A DNA stretch of 64,000 nucleotides, taken from contig NZ_CP094997.1 of assembly GCF_022869785.1 (NCBI RefSeq), positions 62,001-126,000 on the forward strand, read 5' to 3'. Below are positions 26,477 to 34,708 of this stretch, in pieces (positions within the stretch are counted from its first letter, which is position 1; every line of letters starts with the position of its first letter). A model generated the notes under the pieces. It was not told the origin of the DNA. It searched no databases and saw only the letters and a program-made list of their open reading frames with translations. The position numbers and the translations under genes were made by a program. Origin of the DNA: Dyadobacter chenwenxiniae (GTDB lineage Bacteria > Bacteroidota > Bacteroidia > Cytophagales > Spirosomataceae).

Positions 26477-26518
26477 AAACAAACGATTCATTACAATCAC
26501 GCTGATAATTTAGTTAAA

Positions 26519-28267
26519 ATGAAAAATATAAAATTTTACAAAATCCTACCGATTGCTGTCCTTTTACTGGGATTTCTTGGGTGTACCGATTTGGAGGAAG
26601 ATATTCTTGATGAATCTCTGACAGGAACCGGCCAGGCAGAAATTGTAAGTGGTTCGATAGCACCGGTATATGGACTTCTCCGACAAGGTGTATGGTTGCA
26701 TACGGCCAATTTTGGACTGCAGGAAGTTGCTTCTGATGAAGGAATCCTTCCTTATCGCGGTGGAACAGACTGGTATGATGGAGGTAAGTTCATTGCAATC
26801 CATCAGCATTTGATGACCCCAAGTAATAGTTTGGTGGGGGACACCTGGACCAATATTACTTTAACTTTATCCAGAGCCGTAATCGCTTCGGAAAGATTAA
26901 AACTGGAAGCGGAAAAAGGTAATACAGGCGCACAAGCAGCTTATCACGAAATGGTAGCCATGAAGGCCTACCTTAATATGATGGCCCTTGATAACTGGGG
27001 TATTGTTTTCAAAAAAGAGCTTTCCAGTGAAAGATCTGAAATTTTGAGGAAACAAGAAGCGCTTGATTATATCGAAAGCGAGCTTTTGTCGGTTGTTGAC
27101 GTAATTAGTAAAGATAAAGAGCCGGGCAGGTTAAACCAAAATGCCGTGAGGGCTTTGCTGGCACGTTTGTATCTGAATGCCGCCGTTTATCGCGATCCTT
27201 ATGGTACACCTAATTTTAGCAAAGGGGACATGGATAAGGTTATACAATATACGAGCGATATAATCTCTGGACCTTATTCATTAAGTTCTGAATATTTTGA
27301 CTTATTCAGTGATAATAATCATGTCAATCCTGAACTCATATTTGCACTTGACCAAAGAGGAGTACTTGAAACTGAACACCAGCGCTGGGCCTACTGGTCT
27401 ATATCCGGTGACCAGATCCCAAGACCTGAATTTCCAAGTACACGGGGAACCGACGCGGTAGCTGCTACGCCTGAATTTTATCAGACTTGGGTAGATGCCT
27501 ACGGCAAGGTTGATCCTGCCGACGCCGATGCACGTTTCTTCAAAAAGAATACAATTGTGCCTGAAGAACTTAAAGATCTTACCGGGGTAACTCCGTTGAA
27601 TGATGCTGAACATTACTATTGTGTGGAGCCAACGAAGTTTGAAATGGACAGGGGTATAATACGCGGTAGAATATGGGGCCCGAGAAAAGATGGAGGAGGT
27701 AATATCTTGACTTGCGGTGATGGAAAAGTAAGGATATATCCCGTTATCAATAGAAGAACCAGCGGTGCAAACCTCACTTATGTTGACCATACACTCAAAG
27801 TTGATTTTACCGCTCCGGGGAGTTTACACAATACAGGTTACCGCTTTTCAAAGTACCAGTTTAGCCATACCGCTACCAATTGCTGCAGTTATAGTAGTGT
27901 TGACCTGGTTTTGATCCGTCTGGGAGAGATTTACTTAATGCGTGCCGAGGCCAAGTTGAGAAATGGTGACAATGCCGGGGCTTTGGCCGATGTCAATACT
28001 TTGAGAACTTCCAGAAAAGCACGACCTGATCAGACTCCTGATGCCTTGAAAAGTATTAACCTTGATATATTGTTCCGCGAGTCGGGTTTTGAGCTTTACT
28101 GGGAAGCATTTAGAAGGAATTATCAAATACGGTTTGGCAAATACGAAGGCAGCTGGACAGGCAAGACCGATACCGATGTTAACAAAAGATTGTTCCCGAT
28201 TCCTCAGCGTGCAGTGGATGGCGCTTCCAGCGAAGAAGGGTTTTTAGTGCAGAATCAAGGATATTAA
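26519..28267 (+). CDS. SusD/RagB-family surface lipoprotein (SusD2)
   Basis: A 582-residue lipoprotein with lipobox FLGC near residue 22. It has the family's N-terminal helices (SIAPVYGLLRQG) and TPR pairs (AAYHEMVAMKAYLNMMALDNWG; QNAVRALLARLYLNAAVY), and the RagB C-terminal signature LVLIRLGEIYLMRAEAKLRNGD and LFRESGFELYWEAFRR. A Cys pair, NCCS at about 459, is unusual. It partners SusC2; the PLC gene lies 90 bases downstream after a hairpin. Like SusC2, it is AT-rich compared with its neighbours. Confidence 0.94.
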   Translation: MKNIKFYKILPIAVLLLGFLGCTDLEEDILDESLTGTGQAEIVSGSIAPVYGLLRQGVWLHTANFGLQEVASDEGILPYRGGTDWYDGGKFIAIHQHLMTPSNSLVGDTWTNITLTLSRAVIASERLKLEAEKGNTGAQAAYHEMVAMKAYLNMMALDNWGIVFKKELSSERSEILRKQEALDYIESELLSVVDVISKDKEPGRLNQNAVRALLARLYLNAAVYRDPYGTPNFSKGDMDKVIQYTSDIISGPYSLSSEYFDLFSDNNHVNPELIFALDQRGVLETEHQRWAYWSISGDQIPRPEFPSTRGTDAVAATPEFYQTWVDAYGKVDPADADARFFKKNTIVPEELKDLTGVTPLNDAEHYYCVEPTKFEMDRGIIRGRIWGPRKDGGGNILTCGDGKVRIYPVINRRTSGANLTYVDHTLKVDFTAPGSLHNTGYRFSKYQFSHTATNCCSYSSVDLVLIRLGEIYLMRAEAKLRNGDNAGALADVNTLRTSRKARPDQTPDALKSINLDILFRESGFELYWEAFRRNYQIRFGKYEGSWTGKTDTDVNKRLFPIPQRAVDGASSEEGFLVQNQGY

Positions 28268-28294
28268 TATAATTGCGTATCTGAAATAAGTGAT

Positions 28295-28327
28295 GAAAGC
28301 GGGCTTTGGATTCCAGAGCCCGCTTTC
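28295..28327 (+). terminator. Hairpin between susD2 and the phospholipase C gene
   Basis: GAAAGCGGGCT (28295-28305) and AGCCCGCTTTC (28317-28327) form a perfect 11-bp stem with an 11-base loop, 28 bases after the susD2 stop. There is no clean T-tract, so partial read-through into the phospholipase gene is possible. Confidence 0.65.
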
Positions 28328-28357
28328 CAATTCTATCGCTGGTCCCCAATTTTTCCT

Positions 28358-29440
28358 ATGAAAACAATTGTAAGTTTAATGCTAGCCCTGGCGCTTCCTG
28401 TTTTGAAGTCCGAAGACGCCGACAACCTGCCGATCAACAAAATTCAGGTGATCGGTTCTCACAATAGTTACAAAGAGGCGATCGACCCCGCATTGTTTAA
28501 AGTTTTTCAAAAAAAGGATTCCGTTTCATCCAGTAAGATCGACTACGAACATATTGCCATCACCGAGCAGCTCAATATGGGTCTCCGCAATTTGGAAATC
28601 GATATTTATCCCGACGAAAAAGGCGGCAGGTATGCGCAGCCCAAAGGACTTGAACTGGCGCCTGGCCAAAAAGCATACGATCCCGAAGGCAAAATGAAAC
28701 AGCCGGGTTTTAAAATTTTGCACGTGCCCGACCTGGATTTCCGCAGCCATTATTTTACATTAAACGAATGTCTGGAAGATCTGAAAAAATGGTCAGAGGC
28801 GCATCCGGACCATACCCCGGTCTTCATCACGCTGGAAGCCAAAGGTCGCGTTCCCAAGGCTGGGGAAGCCGCAGCAAATGAAAGTTTTACAGAAAAGCAT
28901 TTCGACGAACTTGATAATGTACTTTTTGAAAAGCTGGGTAAAAATCACATCATTACACCTGATGATGTTCGGGGGAAATATGAAACTTTGGAAAGCGCAG
29001 TACTGGCGGGCAACTGGCCGCTGCTGAAAAATGCAAAAGGCAAATTTCTGTTCTTATTGGACGATAAGGCTGCGAAAAGAGATATGTACATGGCAGGGCA
29101 CCCTTCTTTGAAAGGCCGTGCGATGTTTGCCTGCGCGGACCCCGGCACCCCTGAGGCTGCGATGACGATCCGCAATAATCCAAAAGACCCTCAGATCAAA
29201 GAACTTGTTAAAAAAGGGTATATCATCCGTACCCGCGCCGACTCCGACACGCGGGAAGCCAGGATCAACGACAAAAGCAGTTTTGAGGCTGCCTGCAACT
29301 CGGGAGCGCAGATCATCACCACCGACTATTACCTTAAAAGCACCCACTTCAAATCCGACTATTCGGTGAGTTTTGACGGGAAGAAATATTTCAGGGTGAA
29401 TCCGTTGTTTACAGCATCAGATCAGGGCGGTAGCAAATAA
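28358..29440 (+). CDS. Ca2+-dependent phosphoinositide-specific phospholipase C
   Basis: A 360-residue secreted enzyme of the Ca2+-dependent phosphoinositide PLC family, expected to cleave phosphatidylinositol into diacylglycerol and a phosphoinositol. After a short signal (~1-17) the TIM-barrel motifs appear: IQVIGSHNSYKEAI (His35, Asn36), LNMGLRNLEIDIY (Glu80, Asp82, metal ligands), KILHVPDLDFRSHYFTL (second catalytic His122), and DHTPVFITLEAKG. The C-terminal half has FLFLLDDKAAKRDMY and GAQIITTDYYL, which closes the barrel. Base composition is GC-rich like the susC1 operon rather than like susC2D2 directly upstream. No promoter motif is evident in the 30 bases between hairpin and start. 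Confidence 0.9.
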   Translation: MKTIVSLMLALALPVLKSEDADNLPINKIQVIGSHNSYKEAIDPALFKVFQKKDSVSSSKIDYEHIAITEQLNMGLRNLEIDIYPDEKGGRYAQPKGLELAPGQKAYDPEGKMKQPGFKILHVPDLDFRSHYFTLNECLEDLKKWSEAHPDHTPVFITLEAKGRVPKAGEAAANESFTEKHFDELDNVLFEKLGKNHIITPDDVRGKYETLESAVLAGNWPLLKNAKGKFLFLLDDKAAKRDMYMAGHPSLKGRAMFACADPGTPEAAMTIRNNPKDPQIKELVKKGYIIRTRADSDTREARINDKSSFEAACNSGAQIITTDYYLKSTHFKSDYSVSFDGKKYFRVNPLFTASDQGGSK

Positions 29441-29512
29441 GCCACTCATAAAAATGAGATAATATTGGGCGTCTATCTTAGCGAGTTATATAAGTTTAAT
29501 GGTATGCACCAA

Positions 29513-31108
29513 ATGAAGTATTACTTGTTGATAATACTTATTCAAATACTTTTTCTTAGTACTTGCTCCGATGTACGTGCGGACTCACCATTCAGGTCAG
29601 GTAAAAACGCGTTATCTCCTGATTCGTCCTACATTAAAATCCGTAAACAGCTTGACCTGTCATTGAAAAATGATGATGTGACCAGGGCGGCTATCTGCTA
29701 TCAGCAAATCGGCGATCTATTGTTTGAGGAAGGAGCCATGTCCCAGGCGCTTTCTTATTACCACAAAGCGGATGGTTATTTCAAAAAAGATACGAGCCTT
29801 TTAAATCTTGGCAGCAACCTGAACAGGATAGGCAGGATTTATTTTAAAAATAGCCGCAGTGCGACCGCGCTAACTAATTTCCGCGAAGCACTCCGCATGT
29901 ATCAGATTGAAGGTAATCATAGAGGAATTGCAGAAAGTTATGGGTATATCGGTCAGGTATATGAACAAAAAGGAGCTTACGACAGCTCGCACATCTACCA
30001 GGAACTTGCATTGTCCGAGTTTAAAAGCCTGAATGATAAGAGTCAGATCGCTTATACATATTCACGTATTGGCAGCATTTATGAAGATCAGGGTAAATTC
30101 CAGCCAGCCTTAAAGTACTTCTTAGCAGCTTACAGAATATACAATGAAGGCCCTGCAAAAGTGGAACTTGCCGCGGTGCTTAATAACATTGGCGATACTT
30201 ACCGTAAAATGGGCAACTATCACCAGGCATTGTTTTACAGCAAAAAAGCCGAGTTGTTGTCAGCCCGGCTTCATGATAACCGGCAACTTAGCAGCGCGCA
30301 CCGCGATCTGGCGAAGACATTCGAACAGCTAGGCAGCTTTGATAGTGCATATTATTACAGTGAAAAATCAAGGCTTGCCTATTCGAAAAGCTATAATACG
30401 GATAGCGAAAAACGACTGAACCTGATTCAGACTCTCTTTGACGTCCAGCGCAAGGATAATGAAATTCTCCAACTGGAAAATAAAAACCGGGTAAGTCAGA
30501 TCATGACTATTTCCGTATTTGTCATCAGCATTCTGGCTACATTTCTGGGTGTCAGTTTGCTTAGTCGCCAACGGTTGAAGATCAGGAATAGCAAAGACTT
30601 GTATGAAACCCGCCAGAAATCCATGGAGCTGGAACTGCACAACAAGCATTTGCACCAGGAGGGTTTAAAAGCGGAATTGGAGCTGAGAAGCAAAGAACTT
30701 ACCAGCATTACCCTGCATATGATTAAAAAGAACGAGGTGCTTGAAGAGCTCAAAAGTAAACTCGCTTCCATTGTCAAGGATGACAAACGCGACCAGCGAA
30801 AGGAATTGAAGCAGCTCCTGGAACAAATCGATATAAACAGCAATCAGGATAAAAACTGGGAGGATTTCCGGGTCGTTTTTGAGTATGTGCATAAAGACTT
30901 TTTTGAAAAACTAATGAAGCATTCAGGCTTGCTTACCACAACGGACCTTCGTTTCCTTGCGCTCCTTAAAATGAACCTGAACTCCGCCGACATAGCTACA
31001 ATGCTCGCTGTTTCCCAGACCAGTTTGCGCACGACCAGGTATCGCTTACGCAAAAAGCTTCAACTACCTGAGGAGGCCAGCCTTCAAAATTTCATTCATA
31101 ATCTCTGA
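29513..31108 (+). CDS. Membrane-bound TPR protein with C-terminal HTH (putative regulator)
   Basis: 531 residues from the ATG at 29513 (an ATG at 29504 is an alternative; a TTG at 29465 is less likely). A signal segment is followed by about six TPR repeats (~50-290; for example YQQIGDLLFEEGAMSQALSY, YGYIGQVYEQKGAYDSSHIY, LNNIGDTYRKMGNYHQALFY), one transmembrane helix (~325-345, MTISVFVISILATFLGVSLL), a coiled coil (~355-430), and a LuxR/SigR4-type HTH (TDLRFLALLKMNLNSADIATMLAVSQTSLRTTRYRLRKKL). This layout is a known class of Bacteroidota regulators. Placed between the PLC and the next receptor, it may control this island (inference). Confidence 0.85.
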   Translation: MKYYLLIILIQILFLSTCSDVRADSPFRSGKNALSPDSSYIKIRKQLDLSLKNDDVTRAAICYQQIGDLLFEEGAMSQALSYYHKADGYFKKDTSLLNLGSNLNRIGRIYFKNSRSATALTNFREALRMYQIEGNHRGIAESYGYIGQVYEQKGAYDSSHIYQELALSEFKSLNDKSQIAYTYSRIGSIYEDQGKFQPALKYFLAAYRIYNEGPAKVELAAVLNNIGDTYRKMGNYHQALFYSKKAELLSARLHDNRQLSSAHRDLAKTFEQLGSFDSAYYYSEKSRLAYSKSYNTDSEKRLNLIQTLFDVQRKDNEILQLENKNRVSQIMTISVFVISILATFLGVSLLSRQRLKIRNSKDLYETRQKSMELELHNKHLHQEGLKAELELRSKELTSITLHMIKKNEVLEELKSKLASIVKDDKRDQRKELKQLLEQIDINSNQDKNWEDFRVVFEYVHKDFFEKLMKHSGLLTTTDLRFLALLKMNLNSADIATMLAVSQTSLRTTRYRLRKKLQLPEEASLQNFIHNL

Positions 31109-31133
31109 CATCCGCCCGGTGATTTGTCTTCTT

Positions 31134-31158
31134 GTTAACAGGTTTTGAATCTGTTAAC
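31134..31158 (+). terminator. Weak hairpin after the TPR-HTH gene
   Basis: GTTAACAG (31134-31141) and CTGTTAAC (31151-31158) form an 8-bp perfect stem with a 9-base loop, 25 bases after the stop. It is AT-rich without a T-tract. It could equally be a regulatory dyad, since a GATATTTG box follows 25 bases after the second TTAAC start. Confidence 0.35.
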
Positions 31159-31238
31159 ACAATGATAATGGCAGCGTTGATATTTGCAAATTATTGATAG
31201 TGAGGTAATTAAATTTGCTATTATTTGAATGTAGACGA

Positions 31239-31281
31239 TTTGATAACGCTTTGGTGACCTGTGTAGACGTTTGGTAACCTG
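31239..31281 (+). promoter_or_regulatory. Three direct repeats upstream of the TonB receptor gene
   Basis: TTTGATAAC (31239), TTTGGTGAC (31250) and TTTGGTAAC (31270) are spaced 11 and 20 bases apart, on the same strand, 95-137 bases upstream of the receptor start. The 7-mer GTAGACG also repeats (31231 and 31263). Candidate activator-binding array; regulator unknown. Confidence 0.35.
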
Positions 31282-31375
31282 CAAAAATTAGCTTCCTGCG
31301 ATTTCATAATGACCTTTACATCGCCAGGCAAAAAAACAGTATCTCACCATTGAATTGACCCAGGAAAAAAAACCT

Positions 31376-34300
31376 ATGAAAAGAATCTTACTACTCCTTT
31401 TATTATTTGCGGTCCCGTACATCAGCTTCTCGCAAAGCCTGATCACCGGACGGATCATTGACGACAACAATCTGAGCTTACCCGGTGCCACCGTCAAAAT
31501 CGAGGAATTATCACGGGGAACGGTTTCAGACCAAAACGGAAACTATACATTGATCGATGTTCCCACCGGTGTTTACAATCTGACAGTTACGTATATAGGA
31601 TATGGTGTTTCAAGGCAATCTGTAACTGTTGGTAGCCAAAACGTAAAGACCAACTTCAAATTGAACCTTGCGGACAATGACTTGCAAGCTGTTGTTGTCA
31701 CCGGTAACCGGAGCGCAACTTTGAAAGCATTGAACCAGCAAAAGAATTCCGACCGGATCGTGAATGTAATTTCTGCTGACCAGGTTGGCCGTTTTCCGGA
31801 CCCGAACATAGGTGACGCGCTGAAACGCGTTCCGGGAATTTACGTTCAGCTGGATCAGGGCGAAGCTTCGCTGGTGAGTATCAGGGGAACAGATCCTTCT
31901 AAAAGTACCATCAACATTAACGGATCGAGCATTGCGGGAACGGGTGAAAACCGTGCTGTAGGAATCAGCGCTATTCCAGCGGATATGGTTCAGTCTGTTG
32001 AAGTTACCAAAGCTATTACGCCGGATATGGACGGCGATGCGATTGGCGGTGTGGTCAATTTGGTCACCAGAAAAGCGCCTTTTGCTAGGTTATTATCGAT
32101 CACGGCGGGAACCGGTTACAGTGATATCGTGCAAAAACCTGCTTACAATGCCAATGTGGTTTTTGGAGACCGGTTTTTGAAAGACAAAAAATTGGGTGTG
32201 ATGGCCTCGGTGTCTTACTATCAGCAGTTTTTAGGTTCAGACGACCATCAAACTACGTGGGAAGATGTGAAATGGGTGGATCAGCAAACTTACTTTATGC
32301 CGCGGTTTTTGAATATGGTCCAAAACAATCTGGAACGGATCAGACAGAGTTATACGGTTGGGATCGACTATAAGCTTAATGCGAAAAACACATTGACCTT
32401 CACCGGAATTTATAACAAATACAACGACTGGCGTAAAATATCAACTTTGAAAGTGGATGACATTGGCGCCGGATATCCGAAAAACTGGCAGCGAGCTGCG
32501 GGCTGGGAGGGTAACAGAAAAATCACTGATGCGAACAACGATTACATTGATGACGTTGCCGGCGTGCCTTATCTCAATATGAATAATGACCCGAAGCATC
32601 CGGTGTACCAGCCAGAACTGGAACGCCACATTGAAGGTGGTTTGAACAACCGGAACGGAAGTCAGATTATTCAGAAGATCATCAATTTCGGATTGGAAGG
32701 CGAGCATATTTTGGGAAAAGTGAAGGTGAACTGGAAAGGCTCTTACCTGAAAAATGTGACCGATCGTCCCGATGTGATTGAATTGGAATTGGAAAGCGAG
32801 AATGAAAAAAGCGTGCAGATGGATTATACGGATTCGAGGTTTATCAAAGCAAATAATGGATTTGAAGTTGAAAACATTCTTGAAAACCTCAAAGACAAGC
32901 CATCATACCGGGCTGATTCAGCGGACACCTGGTACATGGACAATTTCACCGGAACCGACAAGCGGGCCAATACCCAGCAATATCTTGCGCAAATTGACAT
33001 CTCTGTTCCATTGGTTGAAGGCAAATTCAGTAACATTCTCAAATTCGGTGGAAAATATCGCGGCCTGACCCTGAAAAATGAAACCACAAGAAGAGTAAGA
33101 TGGACGCCGCAGATTGATCCTGCATTGCGCGCTCAATATGACGCCGAGGTGGCGGCTGGCAAAAATCCAAAAGTGGCTGATTATGTAGGCTGGGCACCAT
33201 TCTGGTCTGGCTTTGCTAACAATTCGACCAACATTAGTAAAACCCTGAACATTGAATCTGACTACAATGTAGGCAATGCAGGCTCATCCGAGTGGATCTC
33301 GAATTTGAACAAAAGCTATTACGGAGATACGGAAGACTTCATGCTGAACAGGGTTTATCAGGACGTTTTGGGGAACAATTATTATGGTGACGAGGCCATT
33401 ACGGCGGGCTATATCATGTCTACCCAGAATTTCGGAGACAAACTTTCGCTTATTCTGGGCGGTCGTTTGGAGCATAGCTCGGTGAAATATGAGGGTTATA
33501 ACTACAATGTTAGAGCCGATTTTATTCCAGCCAGGCAGTCTACCAAATCGGAGTTTTTGAACTTCATGCCTGCATTCCTTGCGAGATATGCGCCGACTAA
33601 AAACCAGGTTTACAGGTTTGCCTACACCAGCACCATATCGCGTCCCAATTACAAAGACATTTCTCCTTATGTGAGTGTAAATGTTCGGGATAAAGTGATC
33701 AACCAGGGTAACCCGGACATTAAGCCGACGCTTTCTAATAACTTTGATCTTTTAGGAGAGGTGTACACCGGTAATACCGGACTTATTTCAGCAGGTGTTT
33801 ATTTCAAAAACATTACCAATTACCGGATTTTATCCAGAGACCTGGTTCCGTTTAGTGAAGTAATTGACATTGCAGAATCGCCCGAATCGCTCCTGGAACA
33901 AGGTGCTAACCCAGCGACAGTTGCGTCTTACAAAACGGATTACGACAAGCTGAAAGCGAGCAATGGAAATCTGGAACGGACGCGTCCGGGGAATGGCGGA
34001 ACTGCGAACATTCTTGGTATGGAGTTCTCGTTTCAACAAGGTCTGTCGTTCTTGCCAAGGCCGCTTAATAACCTGACTTTGTACTCCAATTACACCCACA
34101 ATTTCATTTTTGTGAAAAAAGGAGAGCCAAAGTTGCCGGGAACGGCGAAGGATATCCTGAACCTGTCGCTGGCTTATGAGGTAAAGAAATTCAATGTGCG
34201 GCTTTCATATAACAACACTTCCGACTTCGTCACCATTCTGGGAACCGATAGCAAAGGAGATGTATATTATGATAAAGCACATTACCTGGATGCCAGTGTA

Positions 34301-34456
34301 AACTACTTCTTTACACCAAAATTGTCGCTTTACGTAACAGCAAACAACCTCTTAAACCAGGATCAGCGTCGCTATCAGTACAAGCCCGAGTACACGTATT
34401 CATCGCTTTACACAGGTGCCACGGCTACGATTGGTTTGAAGTTTAATGTTTATTGA
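31376..34456 (+). CDS. TonB-dependent receptor (TonB-Xanth-Caul-like type)
   Basis: 1026 residues from the ATG at 31376, which follows a purine-rich stretch (AGGAAAAAA); an in-frame TTG at 31355 is less likely. Signal peptide to ~19, then a carboxypeptidase-regulatory-like domain (ITGRIIDDNNLSLPGATVKI) and a plug of the subfamily seen in Xanthomonas/Caulobacter receptors: ISADQVGRFPDPNIGDALKR, VSIRGTDPSKSTININGSSI, VTKAITPDMDGDAIGGVVNL. The barrel ends ATIGLKFNVY. There is no SusD. Co-oriented with a peroxidase-like and a phosphatase gene downstream, so the ligand might be a phosphorylated or metal-bound compound (inference). Confidence 0.92.
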   Translation: MKRILLLLLLFAVPYISFSQSLITGRIIDDNNLSLPGATVKIEELSRGTVSDQNGNYTLIDVPTGVYNLTVTYIGYGVSRQSVTVGSQNVKTNFKLNLADNDLQAVVVTGNRSATLKALNQQKNSDRIVNVISADQVGRFPDPNIGDALKRVPGIYVQLDQGEASLVSIRGTDPSKSTININGSSIAGTGENRAVGISAIPADMVQSVEVTKAITPDMDGDAIGGVVNLVTRKAPFARLLSITAGTGYSDIVQKPAYNANVVFGDRFLKDKKLGVMASVSYYQQFLGSDDHQTTWEDVKWVDQQTYFMPRFLNMVQNNLERIRQSYTVGIDYKLNAKNTLTFTGIYNKYNDWRKISTLKVDDIGAGYPKNWQRAAGWEGNRKITDANNDYIDDVAGVPYLNMNNDPKHPVYQPELERHIEGGLNNRNGSQIIQKIINFGLEGEHILGKVKVNWKGSYLKNVTDRPDVIELELESENEKSVQMDYTDSRFIKANNGFEVENILENLKDKPSYRADSADTWYMDNFTGTDKRANTQQYLAQIDISVPLVEGKFSNILKFGGKYRGLTLKNETTRRVRWTPQIDPALRAQYDAEVAAGKNPKVADYVGWAPFWSGFANNSTNISKTLNIESDYNVGNAGSSEWISNLNKSYYGDTEDFMLNRVYQDVLGNNYYGDEAITAGYIMSTQNFGDKLSLILGGRLEHSSVKYEGYNYNVRADFIPARQSTKSEFLNFMPAFLARYAPTKNQVYRFAYTSTISRPNYKDISPYVSVNVRDKVINQGNPDIKPTLSNNFDLLGEVYTGNTGLISAGVYFKNITNYRILSRDLVPFSEVIDIAESPESLLEQGANPATVASYKTDYDKLKASNGNLERTRPGNGGTANILGMEFSFQQGLSFLPRPLNNLTLYSNYTHNFIFVKKGEPKLPGTAKDILNLSLAYEVKKFNVRLSYNNTSDFVTILGTDSKGDVYYDKAHYLDASVNYFFTPKLSLYVTANNLLNQDQRRYQYKPEYTYSSLYTGATATIGLKFNVY

Positions 34457-34464
34457 AGGGAGGA

Positions 34465-34690
34465 GTTGACGTTGTCACATTGAGCGGCATTGTGCATGCA
34501 CTTCGACCGCCGGGCGGCCCCGTCCGCTCAGTGAGACACGGCCGCTCTCATTGTCAGCCTGAGCGGAGCCGAAGGTCGTTACTCGCACGGTGAGCGACAT
34601 TGTGCATGCACTTCGACTCCGCTCAGTGTGACAAAGTTAGTTCCGGGCGGCTCAGTGTGACAAGGTTAGTTCAGTGTGACAAGGTTGGCT
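34465..34690. repeat. Intergenic repeat cluster
   Basis: A 28-base unit ending CATTGTGCATGCACTTCGAC occurs at 34480-34507 and again at 34590-34617, 110 bases apart. CTCAGTGTGACAARGTTAGTT occurs at 34623 and 34651, and a truncated copy CAGTGTGACAAGGTTGGCT at 34672. Inverted forms of the same core (GAGCGGAGCCGAAGG at 34561) are mixed in. The CTTCGACTCCGCTCAGTGTGACA core is a familiar dispersed intergenic repeat in Bacteroidota genomes. It separates the receptor gene from the peroxidase gene. Confidence 0.75.
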
Positions 34691-34708
34691 CATTATTTAA
34701 ATTAAAGC

